The notes beneath the pieces were generated by a model. It was given only the letters and a program-made list of their open reading frames with translations. It did not search any database and was not told the origin of the DNA. Below, piece after piece: positions 35,434 to 45,001 of a DNA stretch of 64,000 nt. A program made the translations under genes and the position numbers. How positions within the stretch are numbered: the first letter of the stretch is position 1; the number at the start of each line of letters is the position of its first letter. The stretch is from Pseudomonas azotoformans (GTDB taxonomy: Bacteria; Pseudomonadota; Gammaproteobacteria; Pseudomonadales; Pseudomonadaceae): positions 4,898,001 to 4,962,000 of the forward strand of contig NZ_CP014546.1 in NCBI RefSeq assembly GCF_001579805.1, read 5' to 3'.

Positions 35434-37103
35434 TGGCGGCCGTTACGCCTGTCTCCGAGCGCGCGATCATCCTCGCGCCGTTGGGACGTGACAGCTCGCT
35501 TGCACTGATGATGCTCAATGAGGCCGGCTACAGCGGCATCATTGCCAGTGACCTGGGCATGCTGTGTGAGGCGTTGGAACACGGCAGCGGCTTGCTGATC
35601 ATCGCCGCCGAAGCGCTGCGCGGCGCTGACCTGGACCCGTTGCTGGAGCATTTGCACCAACAACCCGCCTGGTCAGACTTGCCTATCGTTCTGATGACCC
35701 ACCACGGCGGCAGCGAACAGAACGGTTCATCCCAGTTCAGCGGCTTGCTGGGCAACGTGACGTTCCTGGAGCGTCCGTTCCACCCTGTGACGCTGATCAG
35801 CCTGGTCAGCACCGCCCTGCGCGGGCGTCGTCGGCAATACGAAGCCCGCGACCGCCTGATCGACCTGAGTGAAAGCGAACTGCGCCTGCAGCGCACGCTG
35901 GAGACTCTGGAGCAACAGGTCGAGGAACGCACTGCCCAACTGCGCCACAACGAAGACGCCTTACGCCAGTCCCAGAAGATGGAAGCGGTCGGCCAGTTGA
36001 CCGGCGGTATCGCCCATGACTTCAACAACATGCTCACCGGCATCATCGGCAGCCTGGAGCTGCTGCGCAGGCGCGTGTCCCGAGGCAAACTGGACGACCT
36101 CGACAGCCTGATCGACCTGGGCGTGACCTCGGCCAACCGTGCTGCGGGCCTGACTCACCGTTTGCTGGCGTTTTCCCGTCGCCAGTCCCTTGATTCCAAA
36201 CCCGTGGAGATCAACCAACTGGTGACCTCGATGGGCGAATTGCTGCAACGCAGCATCAACGAGAGCATCGCCCTGGATATGCGTCTCACCGGCCAACTCT
36301 GGACCGCCGAGGCCGACCCCAATCAACTGGAAAGCGCCCTGCTCAACCTGGTGATCAATGCCCGTGACGCCATGCCCAGCGGCGGCAGCCTCACCGTGGA
36401 AACCACCAACCGCCACCTCGACAGCGTCTTCACGGCCGCCTATGGCACCTTGAAACCCGGTGACTACGTTGAACTGAGCGTCAGCGACACCGGCTGCGGC
36501 ATTCCGGAAAGTGTGATGGGGCGCGTGTTCGATCCGTTCTTCACCACCAAGCCGATCGGCCAGGGCACGGGCCTGGGGTTGTCGATGATCTACGGGTTCG
36601 CCCGCCAGTCACATGGTCATGTCACCATTCACAGTGAAGTCGGCAAAGGCACGACAGTCAGCCTGTTTCTGCCTCGATTCATTGGGGAAGTCGTGGCCGA
36701 TGTGGCGGCCGATGCAGCGCTGCTGCCCTTCGCCAATGCCGGAGAAACGGTACTGATCGTCGAGGACGACCCTGCGGTGCGTGTATTGGTCGGCTCAGTG
36801 CTTAAGGAGTTGGGCTATGGGTTTATCGAAGCGGGTGATGCTGATACAGCCGTGCCGATCATCGAGTCGGACCATCGCATCGACCTGATGATCAGCGATG
36901 TTGGCCTGCCGGGCATGAATGGCCGCCAACTGGCGGAAATCGGCCGGCAGATCCGGCCAGAGCTCAAGGTATTGTTCATCACCGGTTATGCCGAACATGC
37001 GGCGGTGCGGGGTGGGTTTCTGGATCCCGGCATGCAACTGATCACCAAGCCGTTCACGTTCGATTTGTTGACCGCGAAAGTTCGGGAAATGATCCAGCAA
37101 TAA
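35433..37103 (+). CDS. Hybrid histidine kinase, partner of the KaiC-like ATPase
   Basis: 556 residues, no membrane segment. Residues 10-125 form a receiver-like domain lacking the usual acidic motif (pseudo-receiver), then a coiled coil (about 140-185), HisKA with His195 (GGIAHDFNNMLTGIIGSLEL), HATPase (NLVINARDAMP, DTGCGIP, GTGLGLSM) and a C-terminal receiver with phosphoacceptor Asp489 (ISDVGLPGMNG). GTG start overlaps the KaiC-like stop by one base. Likely relays the state of the ATPase to an unlinked output protein. Confidence 0.9.
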   Translation: MAAVTPVSERAIILAPLGRDSSLALMMLNEAGYSGIIASDLGMLCEALEHGSGLLIIAAEALRGADLDPLLEHLHQQPAWSDLPIVLMTHHGGSEQNGSSQFSGLLGNVTFLERPFHPVTLISLVSTALRGRRRQYEARDRLIDLSESELRLQRTLETLEQQVEERTAQLRHNEDALRQSQKMEAVGQLTGGIAHDFNNMLTGIIGSLELLRRRVSRGKLDDLDSLIDLGVTSANRAAGLTHRLLAFSRRQSLDSKPVEINQLVTSMGELLQRSINESIALDMRLTGQLWTAEADPNQLESALLNLVINARDAMPSGGSLTVETTNRHLDSVFTAAYGTLKPGDYVELSVSDTGCGIPESVMGRVFDPFFTTKPIGQGTGLGLSMIYGFARQSHGHVTIHSEVGKGTTVSLFLPRFIGEVVADVAADAALLPFANAGETVLIVEDDPAVRVLVGSVLKELGYGFIEAGDADTAVPIIESDHRIDLMISDVGLPGMNGRQLAEIGRQIRPELKVLFITGYAEHAAVRGGFLDPGMQLITKPFTFDLLTAKVREMIQQ

Positions 37104-37159
37104 AACGTGATATGTCTGGCAACAGCTACACACATTAGGATTGGAATCGTTGTTGTGGT

Positions 37160-37187
37160 TATGAATACAAACACTCTGGTATTCATA
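37160..37187. promoter_or_regulatory. Inverted repeat just upstream of the large toxin-like gene
   Basis: Perfect nine-base arms TATGAATAC and GTATTCATA with a 10-base loop, ending 19 bases before the start codon. It may be an operator, a structure occluding the ribosome site, or the terminator of the upstream kinase gene. Confidence 0.45.
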
Positions 37188-37206
37188 CATCCCGACGAGC
37201 GAACCT

Positions 37207-40200
37207 ATGACCGTTGCCGGCCCAATCCATACAGCGCCCCGCCACCTGCCATTGACCCAATTTCAGCAGCGCCCCCTCACGCAAGCGCCCCTTGCTGCCA
37301 GTAGCCAACCCATAGAGTCTCCCCCGCCTCAAGGAAACACCCGCAGCCAAGGCGATCTGGAGCTGTCAAAACACTACGGAATAACGCTGGCCAAGTCCTT
37401 GGATGAACATGATCAAGACGGTCAGGTGTCGCCCATTCCAGCCAACTCGGCGTTCGGTCAATGGTGGGCGCAGCTGAGACGTGCGTTCCAGGCGCCCGAT
37501 ATCACGCAATGGATGAATGATCGCGGCATTGACCCAGATTCGGTGGAAATCAATCCAGGCGAGGGACAAGTCATGTTCCGGCTCAAACGCCTGCTGGACC
37601 CGCGGCAAGTCATACACACTGTAGGACAGGACGATGCGCAGTGGGCGGCCGCGAGCCGCCACCTCATGATGGCCGCACACGTTATTGCTGCCGGTTCGTA
37701 TTTTGCGACATTCAAGCCGCCTCAGGCCAAGACCAGCAACATTGCACCGATGGTACTGATCGGTCATTTCTACAGAGAACGCAATGTTTCGCCTCTCCCA
37801 ACACCCCAGGAGCGTGTCGCGGACTTTGCGGCCGGGAAAGGCTTTCCTGTGATCAACGATCCAGCGTTCGCAGAGCTGCGCGCCCAGCGCGACGAAGACA
37901 CCTTGGCACAGCAAAAAGCCTTGCTGGGTAACGTGCACACCCGACGCAATGTCGCTGAAACATTGAAGACATTGCTCGCGGGACTGGAGTCGGGCACGGC
38001 TGAGATCTCGACCTATCTGACGGACTACCATGCATTGGTCCATCCCGACAGTGATTCTGAATATGCGGGCACCACACCCAGTCTCGAACAGATATTTATC
38101 AGTAATGGCTGGGATATTCCAACCGATCACGCCCAGTTGGAAAATGTTGTACAGGCGTTGATAACGCCATCCCCCGTACGTCCCGAGCATGACAACTACG
38201 CGGGTGCGCTCGACTGGCCGCTGCCCGCAGACAACCTCACACGGCTGGAACTAACGGCAGACCTGCGTCAGGGGGCCTTTGGCGATATCGACATTCCGCC
38301 ATTCGCCAACGTGCTTGAATACCTGCTGGATAAGGCAGTCATCGCGCCTGAGGCGCTGAGCAATCCGCGTCAGTTGCTCGATCGCCTGATCAACTCGCCA
38401 AAAGGCCGTGCGCTGGGTCAAGCGATTCAAGCCCGGTTTATTAACAGATCCGTCAGCGGCAGTGCGAATGATTGGTTGCTGGCGGCCATGAGCGCCGATC
38501 CACAGCACGCGCAGCAAGGCGATAAACGCAATATCGCGGGGTTTTTGCTTACAGATGCCAGAAATGGTGCGTACACGGCCTCAGAGATTGTGCTGACACT
38601 GACTGATCACTTGCTTGACACCGGCAGGTCCTCTTCCTACGAAAAAGCTCAGCTTTTGGCACACCTGCTGCTGTCCTCTCAGGCCCCGGAGTTGCTGGTC
38701 AAGGGGATCCCCGATGCGGTGAAGTTCGGTACCCATAGCTGGGTCAGTTTCGCTACCGCAGTTTCACGCATCGAGGCGAGCGCGCCGGGGGCTACGGCGG
38801 CTATGACGTATGCGCAAGTGATGCTCGCCGCCGACATCGCGCCGATCAGCCTTGAGCAGCGCCAGGTCGAGTACCAGGCGCAACAACAGGCGCTGAAGGA
38901 TTGGGCGGTCGTCAACGGGATGGAGTTTCCTGTGTCCGATGAGGCCATGCTGGCGGTGCGCAAGGCATTTGATCAACACATCAGCGAATTGAGTGCGGCG
39001 TCTGCCGCCCATTCGAGGGTAATGCCCGATGTGAAGCAAAAAGGATTGCAGGAACTGGCAAAGGCCTTTCCTGATATGGCGCCCACGCTCTTTGAGAAAA
39101 AGTGCATCGAGTTGAAACGTCAGCACCTGGATTTCCCCGGCCCCTACTCGTTGCTTGATCTGTATATGCACGACGGCGCGCAGGGGACGCCGGGTTTTTA
39201 TGATGGGATTACGCGGGACACGGCCGACAGCGCAAACCCGTGGATCTCGACGTCAACCGATGTCGATCTCGACACAATACTGCCCGTTCTGATCGATCTT
39301 CCGCATTTGAAAAACGACTTCAGGGTCGCCTTCCCCCTTTACGCCGACGGCATCAACAAGAGCGTGGCGACCCAAGTCAAACAGCTTGTATCGACGCAAA
39401 GCCTGGAACACCGGCGCAACTTCGAGTTTGGCAAGATCACATTGGCCAAACAAGTCATCACCGAGCATGAGGCCTTCAGCCGCAACGTCGTGAAAAGCAG
39501 GACGACCGTGTCTGAGGGCCATAGCCTGCTGGTGAGGACCGAACGCGAGGGTAAGGTCAATATCTACGAAATAGATATCAAGCAGAACAAGATCCTCCAC
39601 CGCGATGACTTGGGAGACTTTGATGTCTCGCAGCAAGAAGGATCTGTGACGTACCAGGGGGTTGTGCCCTCAGGCACCTATGACAGCGGCATTGCCGATG
39701 AAACCAAAGGTGCATCGGGCATACCCAATAGCTTCAGCAGTGACCGCACGTCCTACATTGCTGCAGCGATGGTGAAAGAGGTGAATATCGATGGCCTCAA
39801 GAAAGCCGCCCAAGGGCTGACCACATTCGATACTGAAGTGCCCTTTTACAAGACCGCCACTGAGTTCATGCTAAATTTGATTCCGCTGAGGTCCGCGATC
39901 AAAAACTTCAGTGAGGGTAACTACGGTGAAGGCATTATCGACCTGACCATGGACGCTTTCGGTTTCATGCTTGGGTTGGGGGCCGCAGCCAAAGGCGCCA
40001 AGGCCCTCCAGCTGGGTGCCTCTGTCGCCAGCAAAATCGCCCGAGGAACAAAAATTGTCGGGCGCGCAGCGATCAGTACGCTCAATCCTCTGGACGGCTT
40101 GGGTAATCTGGCGGTTCGATCAGCCAAGGCCGGAGCAAACGGCTCCGTCTATTCCTACCGTTGGCTACGCGGCAGTATCGACAGCTATGACCTGCTCAAG

Positions 40201-41889
40201 GCCAGCAAACGCTTCGACGCCAGTGCCATCGGGACATTCAAGCTGCAAGGTGCCGTTGTTGAAGGGCCCGCCGTGCTCAGCGGCGGTAAATGGCACGCTT
40301 TCGATACCGCCAGCGGGCAGGCGTTTGGCAAGTCGCTGGATGACTTCGTGCCCAGTGCACGACTGGAAACGAACCGTTTGGGAGGCTGGGAGACGACGAG
40401 GGATGTCAGCAAGCTCGATGACAATGTTGTAAACACTTGGAAAAAGGCTGTTCGTAAGCATCGCGAAGGAGACGAGAGGGAAGCATTTGAAAATGGCTAC
40501 AGCTCTGGAACCCTGGCAAGTGTACCTAGGCTATCAAAGTCCTCAAAAATTGCGGACCTGATCAAGTTGGGCGGTAACCAAAACCTGACCGCCCTTCAGG
40601 CAGGTGTCTTGATGCGCAGATACGACGATCTCGCCTACGCGTTCGCTCATCGTGGTGTGGCCCGTTTCATCGACAATATAGAACCGCGCTTCGGCAGTGT
40701 GACGCCCATGCCGCAAGTGGTTTACTTCAGCCAGACATCCCAACTGTCCGAAGGACAATGCGCGGCACTGGCGCGCACATTCGCGAGCGCTATGGCCGAG
40801 GGCAAGGATCATCTGCTGATCAAGAACATGTACACCGCAGCGGCTTTTCCCACAGACCCCACTTCCCGACGGTTCATGGAATCGCTGCGCAAGCTTCAGG
40901 TCCAGGTAGGTGGCGAAACGGCCTTCCACGCCGGCAAAGTCCCTCGCTTGGAGACCTATCAAGAGATGGTAAAGGGATTGGCCGATTCCGCGGTTTCAAA
41001 GTCGGTGATGATTGACTCTCCGGGCCACGCAATGGCCGCCGGCGTCAAAATCGATGGCGATGTCAAAAGCTTTTACTTTTATGACCCCAACCACGGTGTC
41101 GCAACGTTTTCGAGCGCGGCGGACATGGAAGGAGGCCTCAAAAAGCTATTTCACGATAAAAAAATGAATGTGCAGTATAAAACCCACGCCAACGATTCAA
41201 ACACACTGAAGTTCAAGGTATTTGATCATGACGATCAGTGGCAGCAGAAAAACAGCGTGTTCGGTCCGGAGTTCAAGAAACTGTATGAGGCGCAAATTAT
41301 TCCGTCCGCCGCGCCGCATCCTCTCAGTCACCAGCAATTGAAGATGAACTGGGAGAAACTGCATGCAGACCCGGACAATCATGCGCTGAACTGTTATCAA
41401 GCGTCCCTGCGTGTCGGGCAGGCTGAAAAGACGCTCTCTCCCAAAGTATTCGATGCCGTTACCGACACAACGAACGGTAGTGACGGCATCAATTATTCAA
41501 CCCGCTACCTTGAGCTCATGGAGGTCAAACCAGGCAACTTGAAAGATCAATTCAACCCGGCCGAGATTACCGAGTCTGGGTTTCTCAATTTCAAGCACTC
41601 CACACCCAATGGTCAGTTCGGTCATACCGTCTACATCCAGAAAACCAGTAGCAATGAGTTGATGCTGTTCAATACGAACAACCTGGACCTGGATGCGGCA
41701 ATGGTGAGGAATGACAACCCGCCCCAGCTCAGTGGCGCAATGACGGTTTACAACCTTGGCAATGGCAAACACAAAGGCCTGCAGAACTTCATCGACGGAT
41801 TTAATGGAAATGCAGGTTGGCAGTTCGCCTTTACCCCGGCCAGCGTGCTCAATGCCAACGTCAACAAACTAAAGCCATCACCCCTTTGA
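37207..41889 (+). CDS. Large toxin/effector-like protein with two C-terminal papain-type cysteine-protease signatures
   Basis: 1560 residues, no signal peptide. A proline-rich, disordered N-terminus (1-50) precedes a large helical region of about 800 residues. A hydrophobic, Ala/Gly-rich segment (about 890-950, LIPLRSAIKNF and GFMLGLGAAAKGA) could enter membranes. Then comes a YopT/C58-type signature: Cys1185 (LSEGQCAALART), His1274 (DSPGHAMAAG) and Asp1293 (FYFYDPNHG). A second signature follows: Cys1396 (ALNCYQAS), His1473 (FGHTVYI) and Asn1489 (LMLFNTNN). Related Pseudomonas proteins are annotated as membrane-targeted effector toxins. Export route and target are unknown; no secretion genes are adjacent. 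Base use looks AT-richer than its neighbours. Confidence 0.75.
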   Translation: MTVAGPIHTAPRHLPLTQFQQRPLTQAPLAASSQPIESPPPQGNTRSQGDLELSKHYGITLAKSLDEHDQDGQVSPIPANSAFGQWWAQLRRAFQAPDITQWMNDRGIDPDSVEINPGEGQVMFRLKRLLDPRQVIHTVGQDDAQWAAASRHLMMAAHVIAAGSYFATFKPPQAKTSNIAPMVLIGHFYRERNVSPLPTPQERVADFAAGKGFPVINDPAFAELRAQRDEDTLAQQKALLGNVHTRRNVAETLKTLLAGLESGTAEISTYLTDYHALVHPDSDSEYAGTTPSLEQIFISNGWDIPTDHAQLENVVQALITPSPVRPEHDNYAGALDWPLPADNLTRLELTADLRQGAFGDIDIPPFANVLEYLLDKAVIAPEALSNPRQLLDRLINSPKGRALGQAIQARFINRSVSGSANDWLLAAMSADPQHAQQGDKRNIAGFLLTDARNGAYTASEIVLTLTDHLLDTGRSSSYEKAQLLAHLLLSSQAPELLVKGIPDAVKFGTHSWVSFATAVSRIEASAPGATAAMTYAQVMLAADIAPISLEQRQVEYQAQQQALKDWAVVNGMEFPVSDEAMLAVRKAFDQHISELSAASAAHSRVMPDVKQKGLQELAKAFPDMAPTLFEKKCIELKRQHLDFPGPYSLLDLYMHDGAQGTPGFYDGITRDTADSANPWISTSTDVDLDTILPVLIDLPHLKNDFRVAFPLYADGINKSVATQVKQLVSTQSLEHRRNFEFGKITLAKQVITEHEAFSRNVVKSRTTVSEGHSLLVRTEREGKVNIYEIDIKQNKILHRDDLGDFDVSQQEGSVTYQGVVPSGTYDSGIADETKGASGIPNSFSSDRTSYIAAAMVKEVNIDGLKKAAQGLTTFDTEVPFYKTATEFMLNLIPLRSAIKNFSEGNYGEGIIDLTMDAFGFMLGLGAAAKGAKALQLGASVASKIARGTKIVGRAAISTLNPLDGLGNLAVRSAKAGANGSVYSYRWLRGSIDSYDLLKASKRFDASAIGTFKLQGAVVEGPAVLSGGKWHAFDTASGQAFGKSLDDFVPSARLETNRLGGWETTRDVSKLDDNVVNTWKKAVRKHREGDEREAFENGYSSGTLASVPRLSKSSKIADLIKLGGNQNLTALQAGVLMRRYDDLAYAFAHRGVARFIDNIEPRFGSVTPMPQVVYFSQTSQLSEGQCAALARTFASAMAEGKDHLLIKNMYTAAAFPTDPTSRRFMESLRKLQVQVGGETAFHAGKVPRLETYQEMVKGLADSAVSKSVMIDSPGHAMAAGVKIDGDVKSFYFYDPNHGVATFSSAADMEGGLKKLFHDKKMNVQYKTHANDSNTLKFKVFDHDDQWQQKNSVFGPEFKKLYEAQIIPSAAPHPLSHQQLKMNWEKLHADPDNHALNCYQASLRVGQAEKTLSPKVFDAVTDTTNGSDGINYSTRYLELMEVKPGNLKDQFNPAEITESGFLNFKHSTPNGQFGHTVYIQKTSSNELMLFNTNNLDLDAAMVRNDNPPQLSGAMTVYNLGNGKHKGLQNFIDGFNGNAGWQFAFTPASVLNANVNKLKPSPL

Positions 41890-41894
41890 AAACA

Positions 41895-41920
41895 GCGGCG
41901 TCGCAACGGGAGGACGCCGC
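41895..41920. terminator. Bidirectional terminator between toxin and response-regulator genes
   Basis: GCGGCGTC (41895-41902) and GACGCCGC (41913-41920) with a 10-base loop, followed by CTCTTTC, in the 36-base gap between converging genes. Confidence 0.7.
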
Positions 41921-41925
41921 CTCTT

Positions 41926-42303
41926 TCAAGCCAACAACCGCTGGATATGCTCTTGCAGCGTATCCAGGTCAAACGGCTTGGCCAGGATCGGTGCATTGCG
42001 CGTGATCGGGCTGTTGCAGTCGAGGATTTCCTGGGGGTAACCGCTGATGAAGATCACTTTCAGCTCAGGGCGCAATTTGATCGCCGGCTCGGCGATCTGC
42101 ACCCCGGAAATCCCGCCGGGCAGGCGGTAATCGGTGACCATCAGGTCCAGGTGCGGCTTGGTCGCGAGGATTTCGAAGGCCTGCTCCCCATCAATCGCCT
42201 TCAACACCCGATAGCCCAGGCCGGCCAGGTATTCACCCAGCACAAACATAATGGATTCGTCGTCCTCGACGATCAGAACGACATCTTGTGCATCTTCACT
42301 CAT
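41926..42303 (-). CDS. Single-domain response regulator
   Basis: 125 residues from the ATG at 42303 (AAGG a few bases upstream): one receiver domain with acidic pair VEDDES, phosphoacceptor Asp58 (MVTDYRLPGG), the SGYP Thr/Ser position and Lys in ILAKPF. No output domain. Last gene of the leftward signalling operon, 78 bases after the soluble kinase gene. Probably a phosphate sink or protein-binding switch for the nearby kinases. Confidence 0.9.
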   Translation of the reverse strand: MSEDAQDVVLIVEDDESIMFVLGEYLAGLGYRVLKAIDGEQAFEILATKPHLDLMVTDYRLPGGISGVQIAEPAIKLRPELKVIFISGYPQEILDCNSPITRNAPILAKPFDLDTLQEHIQRLLA

Positions 42304-42381
42304 GGGAAGCCTTAGTCCGGTCAATTGCTGCAATTACGACCATGGGGTCACGCAGAGGTTGCGTCGAGGTGACGATTGAAT

Positions 42382-43575
42382 TCATGCCGAGGCCTGCAAC
42401 GGCAGGCATACCCGAAACAAGGCGCCCTCACCTATCTGGCTCTCTACTTCGATAGTGCCACCATGGGCCGCAACGATCTGCTCGGAAATGAACAGCCCGA
42501 GACCCAGGCCTGCAGCCACTTGGCTGGCGGACACGCGCTCAAACTGTTGAAAAATGCGCTTCTGGTTCTCTTCGCTGATGCCGATCCCATGGTCGCGCAC
42601 TTCCACCCGTGCCTCGCCATGCTCGCTGTACACACGCACTTTTACCGGACTTTTGGCCCCGTAACGCAGTGCATTGGTCAGCAGGTTGGTCACCACTTGC
42701 TCGATACGGAACTCGTCCCAGTTGCCTTCGACCGGGCCGTCGGCGGCCAGTGTCATGGACGAATCCGCCGCAGCTACTTGAGGCGCAAAGTTTTCCACCA
42801 GGTTGCTCACCAACTGCGTCAGGTCGAAGCGCGCCGGACGTATCGACAGTTTGCCGGTGCGGATACGCGAGACATCGAGCATGTCTTCGATCAGGCGGAT
42901 CAGGCTCTGGATCTGGCGCTCATCGCGGTCGACCATGGCGTGCATCTTGTCCAGGGTGAATGCGGCGGCGTTGTCACGGGCCAAGTGCATCTTGCGCAGC
43001 TGGGTTTCGAGAATGAGGCCGTTGAGGGGCGTACGCACTTCGTGGGCGACGATCGACATGAAGTCATCCCGCATGCGCACGGCCTGCTCCAACTCAGCCT
43101 GAGTGGCCTGCAGGCGCGTGAGCAGCAGTTCCTGCTCGCGGCGGCTGCGCTCAAGGGCTTCGACCTGTTGCTTCATGGCTTTGCTTTGGCGGAACAGGTC
43201 GACAAACACGTTGACCTTGCTTTTCACCGCATGGATATCCAACGGCTTGTGCAAAAAGTCTACCGCGCCGCTTTCATAGCCCTTGAAGGCGTAATTGAGC
43301 TCGCGGCCGGCGGCGCTGACGAACACAATCGGGATGTTCTTGGTCTTTTCGGTACCGCGCATCAATTCGGCCAGCTCGAAACCATTCATACCGGGCATCT
43401 GTACATCGAGAATCGCCATGGCGAACTCATGCTCCAGCAACAGGGACAAGGCTTCGTCGGCGCTCAATGCCTTGAACACCTGGCGGTCCTCGCGCTTGAT
43501 CAGCGCTTCAAGGGCCAGCAGGTTTTCCGGCAGATCGTCGACGATCAGCAGTTTGGCCTGGACAGTACTTAACAT
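42382..43575 (-). CDS. Soluble receiver-histidine kinase
   Basis: 397 residues in the unusual order receiver, coiled coil, HisKA, HATPase. Receiver: IVDDLPENLLAL and Asp in AILDVQMPGMNG. Kinase: phospho-His in MSIVAHEVRTPLNGL; ATP-binding NLLTNALRYG, DHGIGIS and GLGLGLFI. No membrane helix or sensor, so its input is likely phosphorylation of its own receiver by the large hybrid kinase upstream. Start overlaps the end of the CheB-like gene by 7 bases, indicating coupled translation. Confidence 0.92.
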   Translation of the reverse strand: MLSTVQAKLLIVDDLPENLLALEALIKREDRQVFKALSADEALSLLLEHEFAMAILDVQMPGMNGFELAELMRGTEKTKNIPIVFVSAAGRELNYAFKGYESGAVDFLHKPLDIHAVKSKVNVFVDLFRQSKAMKQQVEALERSRREQELLLTRLQATQAELEQAVRMRDDFMSIVAHEVRTPLNGLILETQLRKMHLARDNAAAFTLDKMHAMVDRDERQIQSLIRLIEDMLDVSRIRTGKLSIRPARFDLTQLVSNLVENFAPQVAAADSSMTLAADGPVEGNWDEFRIEQVVTNLLTNALRYGAKSPVKVRVYSEHGEARVEVRDHGIGISEENQKRIFQQFERVSASQVAAGLGLGLFISEQIVAAHGGTIEVESQIGEGALFRVCLPLQASA

Positions 43576-44174
43576 GGGGAATATTCCAGGGAAGCCAGCA
43601 ATGAGCCAATGTGGCTCAGCGTCAGAATGTGGTCGGGTGTGTGCAACGCCAAGGCTGCGCGGGGCATGACGGCAACGCGTGCTTCTGTGGGCTCTTGCAC
43701 CACAGTGGTTCCACCGTGTTGCTTGACGTGAGCCAGGCCGCGCGCGCCGTCATGGTTGGCGCCGGTCAACAGAATGGCCAGCAGGCCCGTGCCGTAGGCA
43801 TCGGCGGCGGATTCGAAGAGGAAATCAATCGCCGGCCGCGAATGGTGCACGCGGTCTTCCTGGCTCAGGGACAGGCTGCGGTCGTGTTCCACCGACAGGT
43901 GATAGCCAGGGCCGGCAAAATACAATGTGCCCGGCTTGATCACTTCCTTGTCACGGGCCTCCACTACAGGCATGGCCACGCGGCGGTCGAACACTTCGGC
44001 TAATTGGCTGCGACGCTCGTCCGGCAGGTGCAGGACGGTAATGATCGGCAAGCCAAAATCGGCGGGCAGCTCGGCGAATATCGTCAGCAACGCCTCCACG
44101 CCACCGGCGGAGGCGCCGATGACGATCGCTTCTATGCCCCGGACCGATGCCGGGCTGGCAGCCGCTTGATTCAT
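43569..44174 (-). CDS. Stand-alone CheB-type methylesterase
   Basis: 201 residues, the catalytic domain only: Ser22 (IGASAGGVEAL), His49 (VLHLPDERRSQ) and Asp142 (GANHDGARG), with the spacing of classical CheB. The regulatory receiver domain is absent. It would remove methyl esters from glutamates placed by the neighbouring CheR. The ATG at 44174 overlaps the cheR stop (ATGA); the upstream part of the open frame is not part of the protein. No chemoreceptor, CheA or CheW gene is nearby, so the substrate may be one of the adjacent kinases. Confidence 0.9.
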   Translation of the reverse strand: MNQAAASPASVRGIEAIVIGASAGGVEALLTIFAELPADFGLPIITVLHLPDERRSQLAEVFDRRVAMPVVEARDKEVIKPGTLYFAGPGYHLSVEHDRSLSLSQEDRVHHSRPAIDFLFESAADAYGTGLLAILLTGANHDGARGLAHVKQHGGTTVVQEPTEARVAVMPRAALALHTPDHILTLSHIGSLLASLEYSPC

Positions 44175-45001
44175 AGTTTGCGGTAGATCCGTTCCTGTTT
44201 GACCAAGGGTTCGAACTGCTTGCCGTACGCGGAGAAATCCAAGGTCTCTTTGCTGCCCAGCACCAGGAAGCCGCGATGACACAGCGACTCATGGAACAAT
44301 CCAAACGCACGATCTTGCAATTTTTTATTGAAATAAATCAGTACGTTACGGCACGAAATTAATTGAGTCTCTGAGAATACACTGTCGGTTGCCAAGCTGT
44401 GATCGGCAAAGGTGACATTCTCGCGCAGCGTTTTATCGAAGATCGCGTAATCGTAAGCCGCGGTGTAGTAGTCGGCAAATGAACGTTGCCCACCGGCCTG
44501 CTGATAGTTGGCGGTGTAGGCGCGTACGTTCTCCAGGGAGAAGATGCCCTGCTTGGCCTTGTCCAGCGACGCCGGGTTGATGTCGGTGGCGTAGATGATC
44601 GTACGCTCCAGCAAACCCTCCTCGCGCAGCAGGATCGCCATGGAGTACACCTCCTCGCCCGTGCTGCAGCCGGCGATCCAGATTTTGATCGACGGATAAG
44701 TCTTGAGCAGCGGCACCACTTCCTGGCGGATCGCCAGGAAGTGCGACGGGTCGCGGAACATCTCGCTCACTGGAATCGTCAAGAACTGCAACAACTGCAT
44801 GAACGCCGCGGGGTCGTGCAGCACGCGCTCCTGCAAGGCGGAGATGGTCGCGCAATCAAACTGGCGCAGGGCGTGGGCCACGCGCCGCTTCACCGACGCC
44901 CCGGAGTAATCCCGGAAGTCGTAGCTGTACTTGAGGTAAATCGCCTCGATCAACAGGCGCAGCTCAATATCGCTGCTTTTTTCCAAAAAACTTCGCTCCA
45001 C
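44171..45001 (-). CDS. CheR-type protein-glutamate O-methyltransferase
   Basis: 276 residues. CheR N-terminal helical domain (RRVAHALRQF), then the SAM-binding domain with TEMFRD-like SEMFRDPSHF, WIAGCSTGEEVYSMAILL, ATDINPASLDKA and CRNVLIYF. Start is GTG at 45001 immediately after the TAA of the large hybrid kinase gene. Member of the operon hybrid kinase-CheR-CheB-kinase-response regulator. Confidence 0.92.
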   Translation of the reverse strand: MERSFLEKSSDIELRLLIEAIYLKYSYDFRDYSGASVKRRVAHALRQFDCATISALQERVLHDPAAFMQLLQFLTIPVSEMFRDPSHFLAIRQEVVPLLKTYPSIKIWIAGCSTGEEVYSMAILLREEGLLERTIIYATDINPASLDKAKQGIFSLENVRAYTANYQQAGGQRSFADYYTAAYDYAIFDKTLRENVTFADHSLATDSVFSETQLISCRNVLIYFNKKLQDRAFGLFHESLCHRGFLVLGSKETLDFSAYGKQFEPLVKQERIYRKL

